From NCBI RefSeq assembly GCF_026241155.1, contig NZ_JAPFGP010000013.1, positions 62,001 through 126,000 of the forward strand: 64,000 nucleotides of DNA, read 5' to 3'. Position 1 is the stretch's first letter. Each line of letters opens with the position of its first letter. The notes beneath the pieces were generated by a model. The model saw nothing but the letters and a program-made list of their open reading frames with translations, searched no databases and was not told the origin of the DNA. The position numbers and the translations under genes were made by a program. Below are positions 1 through 9,055 of the stretch, in pieces. This DNA is from Paucibacter sp. PLA-PC-4. GTDB lineage: Bacteria > Pseudomonadota > Gammaproteobacteria > Burkholderiales > Burkholderiaceae_C.

Positions 1-619
1 CTGGCGTGACCGCCTCCTCCAGCAGCTGGCGCAGCCCCACGGTGGCGACCAGAAAGGCCGTCACCTCGCCGGCGCGCAACTGAGGCAGGCACAGATCGAC
101 CACCTCCAGCCCCTCCCCGCCCGGCAGCGGCACGAAGTAGCTGCGCGAATAGAGCAGGGAGCCGTGACGCACGGCGGCCGAGCAGGCCAGCTCGGTCTCA
201 AGCTGCAGCTGCTCGCGCCGGATCTGCGTAAACAGCGGCGCGGCATAAGGCGAGTCGACCGCCTCGACCACCTCGCGCCGCACATCGCGGTGCTCCAGCC
301 GCAGCAGTGGCCGGGTGCGGCGCAGCATCTCGCCGGCATCGTCGCGCCAGCGACTGTCATTGAGGCTTTGCCACATCAGGGCCTGCAGGCCCTGCAGTTC
401 GCGCCCGGCCATCTGCTTGGCGCGCGCGGCCACCTCGGCGGCGGCCTGGTCGGCCTGCTCCTGGGCCCGCGAGGCCTCGTAGCTCAGGGTCAGCCCCACC
501 AGCAGGGTCTGGGCGATCAGCAGCAGGGACACCAGCGCGCCCCACAGCAGCGCGCGCCGCCAGCGCCGCCACAGCGGCAACGCGGGCGGGGGGGGGGCAG
601 AGCGCTCGGTCGTGTCCAT
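1..619 (-). CDS. membrane-anchored sensor protein, N-terminal part (probable sensor histidine kinase)
   Basis: The gene runs off the left edge, so only about 206 N-terminal residues are visible. After a short Pro-rich, Arg-rich cytoplasmic start (MDTTERSAPPP, then WRRWRR) there is one strong transmembrane helix at about residues 22-45. A periplasmic-looking helical region follows. This matches the layout of periplasmic-sensing histidine kinases, but the kinase domains lie outside the window, so that part is inference. It is divergent from the malic enzyme gene with a 158-base gap, which would fit a C4-dicarboxylate sensor of the DctS type; other sensor types are equally possible. The ATG at 617-619 is the first one after the intergenic region. 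A run of ten G residues lies just inside the coding region. Confidence 0.6.
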   Translation of the reverse strand, partial: MDTTERSAPPPPALPLWRRWRRALLWGALVSLLLIAQTLLVGLTLSYEASRAQEQADQAAAEVAARAKQMAGRELQGLQALMWQSLNDSRWRDDAGEMLRRTRPLLRLEHRDVRREVVEAVDSPYAAPLFTQIRREQLQLETELACSAAVRHGSLLYSRSYFVPLPGGEGLEVVDLCLPQLRAGEVTAFLVATVGLRQLLEEAVTP

Positions 620-777
620 GCAGGCCGCAGTATCCTGTGTGCGGCGGCAAAGCAGATGCGCAGTTTCGCGTATCAATTCGCGCCGATCTCGGTCCACACT
701 CAAGCCTGATCCCTACAATCGCCGGCCACTCATGGCTCAGCCATGGGGCACGCCAGCCCAAACGCCTCGAATTGCCT

Positions 778-3072
778 ATGTCAACGTCCGAACAAAAAAG
801 CGCCCAGCTCCGTCAAGCCGCACTGGAGTACCACGAGTTTCCGACGCCCGGCAAGATCGCCATCGCGGCCACCAAGCAGTTGGTCAACCAGCGCGATCTG
901 GCGCTGGCCTACTCGCCAGGCGTGGCCTTCGCCTGCGAGGAAATCGTCGCCGACCCGGCCAATGCCTTCCGCTACACCTCGCGCGGCAATCTGGTCGCCG
1001 TCGTCACCAATGGCACCGCCGTGCTCGGCTTGGGCAATATCGGCCCGCTGGCTTCGAAGCCGGTGATGGAAGGCAAGGGCGTGCTGTTCAAGAAGTTCGC
1101 CGGCATTGATGTGTTCGACCTGGAGATCCAGGAGAACGATCTCGACAAGCTGGTCGACGTGATCGCTGCGCTGGAGCCGACCTTTGGCGGCATCAACCTG
1201 GAGGACATCAAGGCCCCCGACTGCTTTTATGTCGAGCGCAAGCTGCGCGAGCGCATGAAGATCCCGGTCTTCCACGATGACCAGCACGGCACGGCAATTG
1301 TCGTCGGCGCGGCCTTCCTGAATGGCCTGAAGGTGCTGGGCAAGGACATCAAGAGTGTCAAGCTGGTGACCTCGGGCGCCGGTGCGGCGGCACTGGCCTG
1401 CCTGGGCCTGCTGATGAAGCTGGGCCTGCCGCGCGAGAACATCTGGGTGACCGATCTGGCTGGCGTCGTCTATGAGGGCCGTACCGAGCTGATGGATCCT
1501 GACAAGGCCGTCTTCGCACAGAAGACCGAGCTGCGCAGCCTGGGCCAGGTCATCGAGGGCGCCGATGTCTTCCTGGGCCTGTCGGCCGGCGGTGTGCTCA
1601 AGCCTGAGATGGTGGCCAAGATGGCCGAGCGGCCGCTGATCTTCGCGCTGGCCAACCCGACGCCCGAGATCCTGCCTGAGGCGGTCGCCGCAGTGCGCAG
1701 CGATGCGGTGATGGCGACCGGTCGCACCGACTATCCGAACCAGGTCAACAACGTCCTGTGCTTCCCCTACATCTTCCGCGGCGCGCTGGACTGCGGCGCC
1801 ACGACCATCAATGACGAGATGGAGATCGCGGCGGTCTACGCCATCGCCGAGCTGGCCCAGGCCGAGCAGAGCGAGGTGGTGGCTGCGGCCTATGCCGGCG
1901 CGAACCTGAGCTTCGGCCCCGAGTACCTGATCCCCAAGCCCTTCGACCCGCGCCTGATGATGAAGATCGCGCCGGCCGTGGCACTGGCGGCGCAGACCTC
2001 GGGCGTGGCGGCACGGCCGATCACCGATATGGACGCCTACCGCGAGAAGCTGCAGAGCTTTGTCTACGCTTCGGGCACGACGATGAAGCCTATCTTCAAC
2101 GTCGCCAAGCGCGCCGCCAACAAGCGCGTCGCCTATGCCGAGGGCGAAGAGGAGCGCGTGCTGCGCGCGGTTCAGGTGGTGGTCGACGAGGGCCTGGCCC
2201 GGCCCACGCTGATCGGCCGCCCCGAGATCATCGCCCAGCGCTGCGAGCGTTTCGGCCTGCGCTTACAGGAAGGCCGCGACTACGACACGGTGAACGTCGA
2301 GCACGACGCTCGCTACCGCGACTACTGGCAGACCTACCACCGCCTGACTGAGCGTAAGGGCGTGACCCAGCAGCTCGCCAAGATCGAGATGCGCCGCCGC
2401 CTGACCCTGATCGGCTGCATGATGCTGCACAAGGGCGAGGTCGACGGCATGCTGTGCGGCACCTGGAGTAACACCGCGATGCACCTGCAGTACATCGACC
2501 AGGTGATCGGCAAGCGCCCAGGGGTCAAAACCTATGCCTGCATGAACGGCCTGATGCTGCCGGGCCGACAGGTCTTCCTGGTCGACACCCATGTCAACTA
2601 CGACCCGAGCGCCGAGCAACTGGCCGAGATCACCGTGATGGCGGCCGAGGAGCTGATGCGCTTTGGCATCCGGCCCAAGGCGGCCCTGCTCTCGCACAGC
2701 AATTTTGGCTCAAGCAACTGCCCATCCGCACTGAAGATGCGTGAGGCCCTGAGCCTGATCCAGGCCAGCGCGCCCTGGCTGGAGGTGGATGGCGAGATGC
2801 ATGGCGACACTGCGCTGGATGCGAATTACCGCGCCCAGCTGATGCCCAACAGTACGCTGAGCGGCGAGGCCAATCTGCTCGTGCTACCCAATATCGACGC
2901 CGCCAACATCAGCTACAACCTGCTGAAGACAGCCGCCGGCGGCGGCATCGCGATCGGCCCGGTGCTGCTCGGCGCAGCCAAGCCGGTGCATGTGCTGACG
3001 CCCTCGGCGACCGTGCGCCGCATCGTCAATATGACGGCACTGACGGTAGCTGACGCCAACGCCGCGCGCTGA
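778..3072 (+). CDS. maeB: NADP-dependent malic enzyme, MaeB type (malic enzyme-phosphotransacetylase fusion)
   Basis: Converts malate to pyruvate plus CO2 with NADP, an anaplerotic exit from the TCA cycle. The 764-residue product matches the usual length of about 760. The N-terminal malic domain carries the catalytic Tyr (LALAYSPGV, about residue 45), a Lys at about 100, metal-binding acids in [10 protein letters not shown] and the FHDDQHGTA motif. A Rossmann segment, [14 protein letters not shown], follows. The last ~330 residues are a phosphotransacetylase-like domain, typical of MaeB and usually regulatory. The frame stays open upstream to 637, but [10 protein letters not shown] at 778 matches family N-termini and places the gene after the intergenic region. 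A rho-independent terminator follows the stop codon. Confidence 0.96.
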   Translation: MSTSEQKSAQLRQAALEYHEFPTPGKIAIAATKQLVNQRDLALAYSPGVAFACEEIVADPANAFRYTSRGNLVAVVTNGTAVLGLGNIGPLASKPVMEGKGVLFKKFAGIDVFDLEIQENDLDKLVDVIAALEPTFGGINLEDIKAPDCFYVERKLRERMKIPVFHDDQHGTAIVVGAAFLNGLKVLGKDIKSVKLVTSGAGAAALACLGLLMKLGLPRENIWVTDLAGVVYEGRTELMDPDKAVFAQKTELRSLGQVIEGADVFLGLSAGGVLKPEMVAKMAERPLIFALANPTPEILPEAVAAVRSDAVMATGRTDYPNQVNNVLCFPYIFRGALDCGATTINDEMEIAAVYAIAELAQAEQSEVVAAAYAGANLSFGPEYLIPKPFDPRLMMKIAPAVALAAQTSGVAARPITDMDAYREKLQSFVYASGTTMKPIFNVAKRAANKRVAYAEGEEERVLRAVQVVVDEGLARPTLIGRPEIIAQRCERFGLRLQEGRDYDTVNVEHDARYRDYWQTYHRLTERKGVTQQLAKIEMRRRLTLIGCMMLHKGEVDGMLCGTWSNTAMHLQYIDQVIGKRPGVKTYACMNGLMLPGRQVFLVDTHVNYDPSAEQLAEITVMAAEELMRFGIRPKAALLSHSNFGSSNCPSALKMREALSLIQASAPWLEVDGEMHGDTALDANYRAQLMPNSTLSGEANLLVLPNIDAANISYNLLKTAAGGGIAIGPVLLGAAKPVHVLTPSATVRRIVNMTALTVADANAAR

Positions 3073-3094
3073 AAACGCCTCCGACCCATTGAGA

Positions 3095-3117
3095 CGCCCC
3101 GCTTGCGGGGCGCTTTT
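3095..3117 (+). terminator. rho-independent terminator of maeB
   Basis: A perfect 7-bp G/C stem (CGCCCCG/CGGGGCG) with a CTTG loop is followed by C and four T residues. It lies 22 bases after the maeB stop codon. Confidence 0.85.
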
Positions 3118-3181
3118 ACGCCCCATCCAGGTGCGTGACAAGGCCGTGACTGGCTTCGTTTTATAAAAGTTTGTAAGAGCT

Positions 3182-3220
3182 CACCACAGCAGTTTCAACT
3201 TCGACAATGCTGCTAAGGTG
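3182..3220 (+). other. possible structured leader ahead of the ribonuclease gene
   Basis: This lies in the 295-base gap between maeB and the ribonuclease gene, a region clearly richer in A+T than its surroundings. Two nested complementary arms are visible, CACC/GGTG and AGCAG/CTGCT, separated by a symmetric 2-base internal loop and closing a 17-base loop. A TATAAA box sits upstream near 3162. It could be an mRNA leader hairpin or chance; I recognise no known riboswitch class. Confidence 0.25.
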
Positions 3221-3367
3221 CCAATCTCAATGAATGCGTGCGCACACTAACTAAACAGCAATAGCCCCGCAACAAGGGTGTGGCGGCTTGAGGTTTTCGG
3301 CCTCATTCGGTACCATCTTGCTTTCGATATTCAGGGTAAACCCGTGTTTTTGCTCGATAGGTCACCG

Positions 3368-3751
3368 ATGTGGCCGTCTTGGCGCAAGTTCGGTCTTGCC
3401 GTCGCCATGCTGGCGGCGCTGGGCACGGAAGTGCATGCCAAGCCGTCGGTAACCCTGCAGCAAGACACGGTGGCCTTGGCGGCGTTGCCGCGCGAAGCCC
3501 AGAACACACATCGTCTCGTGCTTGCCGGAGGGCCCTTCCCCTACGACAAGGACGGCAGCGTGTTCGGCAATCGCGAGCGACTGCTGCCATCAAAGGCCAG
3601 GGGCTACTACCGCGAATATACCGTCAAGACGCCAGGCGCCCGCAACCGCGGAGCCAGGCGACTGGTATGCGGCGGTAAACCTCCGACCAACCCCGATGCT
3701 TGTTTTTACACCGACGACCATTACGCCAGCTTCAAGCGCATCGCGCCCTGA
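3368..3751 (+). CDS. secreted guanyl-specific ribonuclease (RNase N1/T1/Sa family)
   Basis: A 127-residue precursor with a cleavable signal peptide (MWPSWRKFGLAVAMLAALG, cleavage near VHA|KP) and a compact microbial ribonuclease domain. Family catalytic positions are present: Glu83 in YREYTV, Arg97/98 in RGARRLV and His118 in TDDHYASFKRI. Cys101 and Cys112 could form a disulfide in the exported enzyme. Known relatives cleave RNA after guanosine and are inhibited by barstar, which is encoded next. The frame is open from 3278, but the ATG at 3368 starts a clean signal peptide and has a weak AGG about 7 bases upstream. The toxin is expected to be exported, with the inhibitor protecting the cytoplasm. 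Confidence 0.88.
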   Translation: MWPSWRKFGLAVAMLAALGTEVHAKPSVTLQQDTVALAALPREAQNTHRLVLAGGPFPYDKDGSVFGNRERLLPSKARGYYREYTVKTPGARNRGARRLVCGGKPPTNPDACFYTDDHYASFKRIAP

Positions 3752-3806
3752 GCCCGTAGTGACCGGCGGCCAAAAGTTCTTGTGACTATATAGGAGGATC
3801 GCGACC

Positions 3807-4202
3807 ATGCTTTTGCAGACCGTCCGTCCCAATATCGTGCAGGCCATACGGGCCTATCGCGTAGAGGACTTGGCCCAGGCAGCCCAGGATGCCGGCCAGC
3901 ATTTCCTGTATGCCAATCTGAGCGAAGCTCAGTCCAAGCAGGAAGTGCTGGAGGGCATCGCCCAGTCCTTTCTGTTCCCGGCGCACTTCGGCAAGAACCT
4001 GGACGCCTTGCATGACTGCATGACCGATCTGGTCCACAAGTCGGGCGCCCAGCCCGGCTTTGTGGTGGTGCTGGAGCAGCTGCCCGACAACCTGCGCTTC
4101 GACCGCGAAGCCCGCGAGCAATTGCTTGACGTCTTCCGCGAAGCGGCGGATTACTGGGCCGACCGCAAGGTCCAGTTCCGCTGTTTCTATTCTTTTCAGT
4201 AG
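3807..4202 (+). CDS. barstar family ribonuclease inhibitor
   Basis: A 131-residue cytoplasmic protein carrying the barstar signature at residues 61-75 (FGKNLDALHDCMTDL) and the usual alpha/beta pattern, including the acidic and aromatic helix that plugs the nuclease active site in characterised barstars. It follows the secreted ribonuclease gene by 55 bases on the same strand. It has its own strong Shine-Dalgarno sequence, TAGGAGG at 3791-3797, ten bases before the ATG, so it can be translated at a high level independently of the nuclease. Its role is inferred to be immunity against the upstream nuclease. It is about 40 residues longer than B. amyloliquefaciens barstar, the excess lying mainly at the N-terminus. 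Confidence 0.9.
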   Translation: MLLQTVRPNIVQAIRAYRVEDLAQAAQDAGQHFLYANLSEAQSKQEVLEGIAQSFLFPAHFGKNLDALHDCMTDLVHKSGAQPGFVVVLEQLPDNLRFDREAREQLLDVFREAADYWADRKVQFRCFYSFQ

Positions 4203-4390
4203 CCCGCTCCCAAGAAAACGGGTCATGGGAGCGGGCTGCTGAGGTGGCCCCGGTTGCTGAGAAGCCGGCTGCGAAAAGCAGCAAGGCAGCGGCAAATGCA
4301 AACTTCGGCATGAATATGCCGATGATGAGCAGCGCGTTCGATACATCGATGTGGCTCAACGCCGCCTGACGTCATCGAGCCTGCAATAAA

Positions 4391-4427
4391 CAACAAGGGG
4401 ACTCCGCTGGAGTCCCCTTGTTGTTTT
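4391..4427. terminator. bidirectional terminator between barstar and rsmA
   Basis: A perfect 15-bp stem (CAACAAGGGGACTCC and its complement) with a 3-base loop is followed by TTTT. On the other strand it is followed by TTTATTG. It separates two converging transcripts; its last bases touch the rsmA stop codon. Confidence 0.88.
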
Positions 4428-5194
4428 CAGAGCGCCTGGGCCAGCGCGATGTAGTCCGCCACGGGCACCTCTTCGGCGCGGCGCTTCAGATCGAACTCGC
4501 CCTCGAAGCCGCGCGCGGCCAGCCAGACCCCCAGACTGTGGCGCAGCAGCTTGCGGCGCTGCGAAAATGCCACCTGCACCATCTCGCCCAGCAGCACCGG
4601 GTCCAGCGCAGGCGCCTGGGCGTAGGGCAGCATACGCACGATGGCGGAGTCCACCCGTGGCGGCGGATCAAAGGCCTCGGGCGGCACATCCAGCACAGCC
4701 TCGACGTGATAGCGCCACTGCAGCATCACCGAGAGACGACCGAAGTCCTTGTTGCCCGGCGTCGCAGCCATGCGATCGACAACCTCTTTTTGCAGCATGA
4801 AGTGCTGGTCGACCACATGGTCCACAAAGCCCAGCAGGTGGAACAGGATGGGCGTCGAAATGTTGTACGGCAGATTGCCGACCACGCGCAAGCTCCGGCC
4901 CTTGGCGGCGGCCAGCTCCGCGAAATCGACCTTCAGCACATCGGACTCGATCACCTCCAGATCGTCGCGGCGGCGCAGCTTGGCGGCCAGGTCACGGTCC
5001 AGCTCGATGACGGTCAGCGGCCGGCTACTCGCGGGCAAGCTCTGCAGCAGCGGCAGAGTCAAGGCACCTAGACCGGGTCCGATCTCGACAAGGGCCTGAT
5101 CCTCGGCAGGCTCGATCGCGGCGACGATGGCATCGATGATGCCGCCATCGGTCAGGAAATGCTGACCAAAGCGCTTGCGGGCAATATGAGCCAT
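4427..5194 (-). CDS. rsmA: 16S rRNA (adenine1518/1519-N6)-dimethyltransferase
   Basis: RsmA (KsgA) dimethylates A1518 and A1519 in helix 45 of 16S rRNA, a late step in small-subunit maturation. The 255-residue product starts with KRFGQHFL, the classic N-terminus. It has the SAM site [14 protein letters not shown], the acidic residue ELD that contacts the ribose, and the N6-adenine methyltransferase motif NLPYNIS. The upstream in-frame extension lacks family similarity, so the ATG at 5194 is chosen. It lies seven bases after the surA stop codon and forms an operon with lptD and surA, the arrangement seen in many proteobacteria. Confidence 0.96.
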   Translation of the reverse strand: MAHIARKRFGQHFLTDGGIIDAIVAAIEPAEDQALVEIGPGLGALTLPLLQSLPASSRPLTVIELDRDLAAKLRRRDDLEVIESDVLKVDFAELAAAKGRSLRVVGNLPYNISTPILFHLLGFVDHVVDQHFMLQKEVVDRMAATPGNKDFGRLSVMLQWRYHVEAVLDVPPEAFDPPPRVDSAIVRMLPYAQAPALDPVLLGEMVQVAFSQRRKLLRHSLGVWLAARGFEGEFDLKRRAEEVPVADYIALAQAL

Positions 5195-5201
5195 CAGATG
5201 C

Positions 5202-6527
5202 TCACTGCCATTCGCGCAGCTCCACAAAGGCACGGGCGCGCAACTCAGTGACCCACTCGCGGTAGGCGTCCTCGTACTTCTGCTCGCGCAAGGCATTTCG
5301 GGCCTGCTCGCGCAGCTGCTTAGGGTCGACCTCGGTGTCGCGTCGCTCCAGCACCTGGATCAGGTGCACCCCGAAACGCGAGGGCACCGGCGCCGAGATG
5401 CCGTTGATCGGCAGCGCATTCATGGCCTCCTCGAACTCTGGCACGAAGCCACCCGGCGAGACCCAGCCGAGGTCCCCACCACCGGCGGCGCTGCCATCCT
5501 CGGAGTTGTCGATCGCCACCTTCTCGAAGCTGGTCTGGCCGCTCTCGATCAGCCGCTTGAACTCGGCCAGGCGGCGCGCCGCCACCTCGGCGCTCAGCTG
5601 CTCGGAAGGCCGCAGCAGCACATGGCGGGCCCGGGTCTGTGTGACCATATTGACGGCATCGGCCGCCGTGCGGCGCTGCACCAGCTTCAGCACATGAAAG
5701 CCCGCCCCCGAGCGCAGCAGCTCGGCGCGCACCGCACCGGACTGCAGATCGCGTACTGCGTCGACAAACAGATCCGGCAGCCGGTCGGCCGGGCGCAGGC
5801 CGATCTCGCCGCCGCGCTGCTTGTTGCCATCCTCGGAGACTTCGCGCGCCACCTTGGCAAACTCCTCGCCCGCCTTCACGCGGGCCAGCGCCGCCTCGGC
5901 CTTGGCGCGGCGCTCGGCCACCAGCGCATCGGCCGCGCCTTCGGGCACCGCGACCAGGATCTGCGCGATGTTGAGCTGGTCCGCACCGCCGGCCTGCTGG
6001 CGGCGCTGCTCCAGGAATTTGTCGATCTCGCCGTCGGTAATGCTGATGCGGCCTTGCACCTCACGCTCGCGCACCCGCTCGGTCATCATCTGATCGCGCA
6101 GGTTCTCGCGGAAGCGCCGGTAGTCCAGGCCCTCAGCGCGCAGGCGCTCGCGCAACTGCTCCATCGTCAGCTTGTTCTGCGTTGCGACATTCGCCACCAC
6201 CCGGTCCAGCTCGGGCTCATCGACCCGGGTGCCGCTCTCGCGCGCATGGGTGACGATGACACGGTCCTCAATCATCGCTTCGAGCGCCTGCTTGCGCAGC
6301 GCATCGATATCGGGCGTCTCGCCGCGGCGGCGGGCTTCCTCGCGCAGGCGCTCGGTGCGCATCGCCACTTCACTGGCAGCCACGACATCCTGATTGACGA
6401 CGGCGGCGATATGGTCGCCCGGCCGCAGAGTGGCACCGGTGCTTTGCGCCTGGGCCGCTGAGCAGGCCAGCGTCGCGCTCAGCACGCAGGCCAGAGGCAG
6501 GAAACGAAAGAGCTGCAGATCAGTCAT
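5202..6527 (-). CDS. surA: periplasmic chaperone / peptidyl-prolyl isomerase SurA
   Basis: SurA escorts unfolded outer membrane proteins across the periplasm to the BAM complex; its clients include LptD, encoded immediately upstream. The 441-residue precursor has a signal peptide ending near ACSAAQAQ and an N-terminal chaperone domain starting at [10 protein letters not shown]. Two parvulin-type domains follow, one near [12 protein letters not shown] to FHVLKLVQ and one from ARHVLL to [11 protein letters not shown] short C-terminal helix comes last. Its ATG overlaps the end of lptD by 8 bases (ATGACTGA), indicating translational coupling. Confidence 0.96.
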   Translation of the reverse strand: MTDLQLFRFLPLACVLSATLACSAAQAQSTGATLRPGDHIAAVVNQDVVAASEVAMRTERLREEARRRGETPDIDALRKQALEAMIEDRVIVTHARESGTRVDEPELDRVVANVATQNKLTMEQLRERLRAEGLDYRRFRENLRDQMMTERVREREVQGRISITDGEIDKFLEQRRQQAGGADQLNIAQILVAVPEGAADALVAERRAKAEAALARVKAGEEFAKVAREVSEDGNKQRGGEIGLRPADRLPDLFVDAVRDLQSGAVRAELLRSGAGFHVLKLVQRRTAADAVNMVTQTRARHVLLRPSEQLSAEVAARRLAEFKRLIESGQTSFEKVAIDNSEDGSAAGGGDLGWVSPGGFVPEFEEAMNALPINGISAPVPSRFGVHLIQVLERRDTEVDPKQLREQARNALREQKYEDAYREWVTELRARAFVELREWQ

Positions 6528-8919
6528 AAGATTGGATGGGCGAGCGGTCGGAGCTCAGCTGACGGTAACCAGGGATATTGTCTCTCAGGACTCCGAGTGC
6601 GTTGGAGCCCAGCTGGGAGAGGCCCACGAGCTCCAACTGCAGCAGCAAACGGGTATTGGTTTCGGCCCGGCCGGTAGACAGCCGCTCGGCGCCGACCCGC
6701 AAGATCCAGCAGCCGGCGTCATATTCGACGCCCAGCACCGAGTCGGTGAAGCGGCGGTCGCGCAAGCTGTATTGCAGCCGGCCGGCGCTATACCAAGCGC
6801 CGCTACAGCTACCGCCGCCGGTGCCGCGCCGCGCGCGCGGCCCGTCGGACTGGGCCACCGCGCCAAACAGCGGCCACTGCCAGCCCAGCTCCAACTGCTC
6901 GCTCTGCCCGCGCGCCAGCCGGTAGGCGGCATTGACGGTACGAAAGGGGCCGGGCGAGTACCGCGCACGCAGGGTCGAGCGCACGCTGCGGCCGGAGTCG
7001 GCATTGAACTGCAGAGAGCCGTCCATCCACCAGCGCTCGCTGACATGAGCCGCGCCGAGCAGCAGCAAATCGGAGACCTTGCGCGTCTGCGTCTGGCCGT
7101 CCGGTGTGATGCGCTGGTCATTGAACAGAAAGCGCTGCACCAGGCCAAGGCGCAACAGCTCAGCGCCGCCATTGGCATCGATCCAGCGCGAGGTCGCGCC
7201 CACCGTCAGCTGATGGGCGTCGGACACCCGATCAACACCGGAGAACTGGTTCTCGGTGTAGATCGAGTCGAAGTTAAAGTCCTTGGCCGCCGAGTCAAAA
7301 TTGGGCAGGTCCAGCTGGTCGCGATACGGCGTCTTGACATAGAGCAGGCGGGGCTCCAACGTCTGTGTCAGCCCACGCCCGAACAGCCGGGTCTCGCGCT
7401 CGAAAATCCAGCCGTGGTCGATGCTGAAGGTCGGCACCGATCGGCTGGCCGAGCGCCGGCCATCGGCCAGGGCCTGATCCAGCGAATAGCTGGCCGCATT
7501 CATCGACAGCTTGGGGATGAGCCACCAGGCCGCGCCGCTCATCGGCAGGCTGACATGGCCCAGCAGATGCACGCGCGAGCCGGTCTGGGTCTGGCTGCTG
7601 AGCGCGTCGGTGGGCAGGTCGAAGCGGTTGTATTCCAGCTCCAGCCCACCCTCCAGCCTGGCCTTGCGGCCCCAGGGGGTGAATCCGGCCAGCACGCCCT
7701 CGTCGGCCAGGCTGGACAGGCGCAAGCCGATCTGCGGCGTGCGCTGATAGGGTGACTCGAAGCGGGTCTGCAGGTCGGTGCCCTGCAACAGTTGCCATTG
7801 CTGGATGCGCGCATAGGTCTGCGCTTCACCCCAGCGGAAGCTGTAGCCGCGCTGCAGCTGCAGATCGCTGCCCAGCAGGCGCTGGGTGTCACTGTCGATG
7901 CGCTTGGGCAGGTCTTTCCAGTAGTCGTCGTCCGAGACACGCTCAGAGCGCAGGCGGTAGCGCCAGGCCAGGCCCAGCTCGCCGTCATGGCTCAGATTCA
8001 GCGCCCAGCGCTTGCGATCGGCGACGCGATCATTGGGCAGCCAGGCCAGGTTCAGCTCGCCGCGATGATGAGGCTCCAGATAGCGAAACTCGCTGTCCAG
8101 GCCGACGCCGCGGCGTGTCATCACGAAGGGCGTCAAGGTGGCGTCGCGCTGCGGCGCGATGTTCCAGTAATAAGGCAGACCCAGCTCGACGCCGCTGCGG
8201 TTGTCGACACCGATGTTAGGCGGCAACCACCCCGATTTGCGCTCACCGCCGAGCGGGAAGCTCAGCGCGGGCGCGGCCAGGATGGGCACGCCGTAAAAGC
8301 GCAATACCGCCTTGCTGGCCAAGCCCTCGTTGGCCTCGAAGTCCATCTTCAGGGTCTCAGCCGTCAGCTGCCAGGCCTGAGTGCCCTCGCCTTCGACCGC
8401 CGGGCAGCTGCTGTAGGTGGCGGCCTCGGCGCGCAGGCGCTTGCTGTCGAGAAAGCGCAGAGAGCGGGCCGTGCCGCCGCCGCCAGTTTCTGAGAAGAAG
8501 TAGCTGGGCTGAAGGAACTCGCCTTCGAAACGCTGCAGATACAGCTCCAGGCTCGGGCCTCGCACGGTATTGCCAGCCCGGCTGATTTCAACGCTGCCTT
8601 TGGCGCGCGCCAGATCGCTGGCCTGGTCGTAGCTCAGGCTATCGGCACGCAGCAGCAGGTCTCCGTAGCGCAGCTCGGCCTCGCCCTCTGCCAGGGAGCG
8701 CTGGTCGATCTGAGTCTGCAAGCGCTCGGCGCTCAGCACCAGGGCCGGCTTGCTGGCCTCGCTACTGGCCGGCGCCAACAGCAGGCGCGAGGGGCGTAGG
8801 CGCAAAGGCTCGTCGGGAGGCGCGGCGACGGCTTGCCCGCACAGGCCCAGAAGCAGGGCTGACAGCAGCGGGGTCAGCGCGGTCGGCGGCGGTGAGGAAG
8901 GAAACGGTAGGCGCAGCAC
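6520..8919 (-). CDS. lptD: LPS-assembly protein LptD
   Basis: LptD is the outer-membrane beta-barrel that, with LptE, inserts lipopolysaccharide into the outer leaflet. An N-terminal periplasmic OstA-type jellyroll (about residues 45-150: LVLSAERLQTQ, LRYGDLLLRAD, GSVEISRAGNTVRGP) is followed by a long barrel with typical landmarks (VGVDNRSGVELGLPYYWNIAP-like segment, ARYSPGPFRTVNAAYR). The start is uncertain. I chose the GTG at 8919 because it opens directly onto a signal peptide (LPFPSS... LLGLCGQAVAA) and gives 799 residues, the normal length. No good Shine-Dalgarno is visible there, and the frame remains open to an ATG at 9057 opposite the amgK start. Confidence 0.93.
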   Translation of the reverse strand: MLRLPFPSSPPPTALTPLLSALLLGLCGQAVAAPPDEPLRLRPSRLLLAPASSEASKPALVLSAERLQTQIDQRSLAEGEAELRYGDLLLRADSLSYDQASDLARAKGSVEISRAGNTVRGPSLELYLQRFEGEFLQPSYFFSETGGGGTARSLRFLDSKRLRAEAATYSSCPAVEGEGTQAWQLTAETLKMDFEANEGLASKAVLRFYGVPILAAPALSFPLGGERKSGWLPPNIGVDNRSGVELGLPYYWNIAPQRDATLTPFVMTRRGVGLDSEFRYLEPHHRGELNLAWLPNDRVADRKRWALNLSHDGELGLAWRYRLRSERVSDDDYWKDLPKRIDSDTQRLLGSDLQLQRGYSFRWGEAQTYARIQQWQLLQGTDLQTRFESPYQRTPQIGLRLSSLADEGVLAGFTPWGRKARLEGGLELEYNRFDLPTDALSSQTQTGSRVHLLGHVSLPMSGAAWWLIPKLSMNAASYSLDQALADGRRSASRSVPTFSIDHGWIFERETRLFGRGLTQTLEPRLLYVKTPYRDQLDLPNFDSAAKDFNFDSIYTENQFSGVDRVSDAHQLTVGATSRWIDANGGAELLRLGLVQRFLFNDQRITPDGQTQTRKVSDLLLLGAAHVSERWWMDGSLQFNADSGRSVRSTLRARYSPGPFRTVNAAYRLARGQSEQLELGWQWPLFGAVAQSDGPRARRGTGGGSCSGAWYSAGRLQYSLRDRRFTDSVLGVEYDAGCWILRVGAERLSTGRAETNTRLLLQLELVGLSQLGSNALGVLRDNIPGYRQLSSDRSPIQSYD

Positions 8920-9055
8920 GGCGTCGGCGGGCGTCTTCTTCGGACGATGTTGAGCGAGGGCTTCGGCGCGGTGCCGACGGTTTGTAGAATTGATTATCCA
9001 TGAGGCACCCGCCTCGCTCCCAATGCCGCGCCGATGCGGCCGTCCAAGCTCCCCC

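Noticed and set aside
588-597. Run of ten G residues inside the left-edge sensor gene
   Set aside because: It could be a phase-variation tract, but it encodes in-frame Pro residues of a Pro-rich linker, the frame is intact, and a single sequence cannot show length variation.
3721-4359. Minus-strand frame opposite barstar that begins with a signal-peptide-like stretch (MPKFAFAAALLLFAAGF)
   Set aside because: After the first ~35 codons it is the antisense of barstar with an Arg/Pro-rich shadow composition. The barstar frame has family motifs and a strong ribosome-binding site, so this is most likely chance.
4205-4369. Plus-strand frame after barstar ending in a Met-rich tail (FGMNMPMMSSAFD)
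   Set aside because: It looked at first like the 3' end of a broken gene such as a phasin. It has no start signal and no upstream part in any frame, and the same bases also give a plausible hydrophobic frame on the other strand. There is no firm evidence for a pseudogene.
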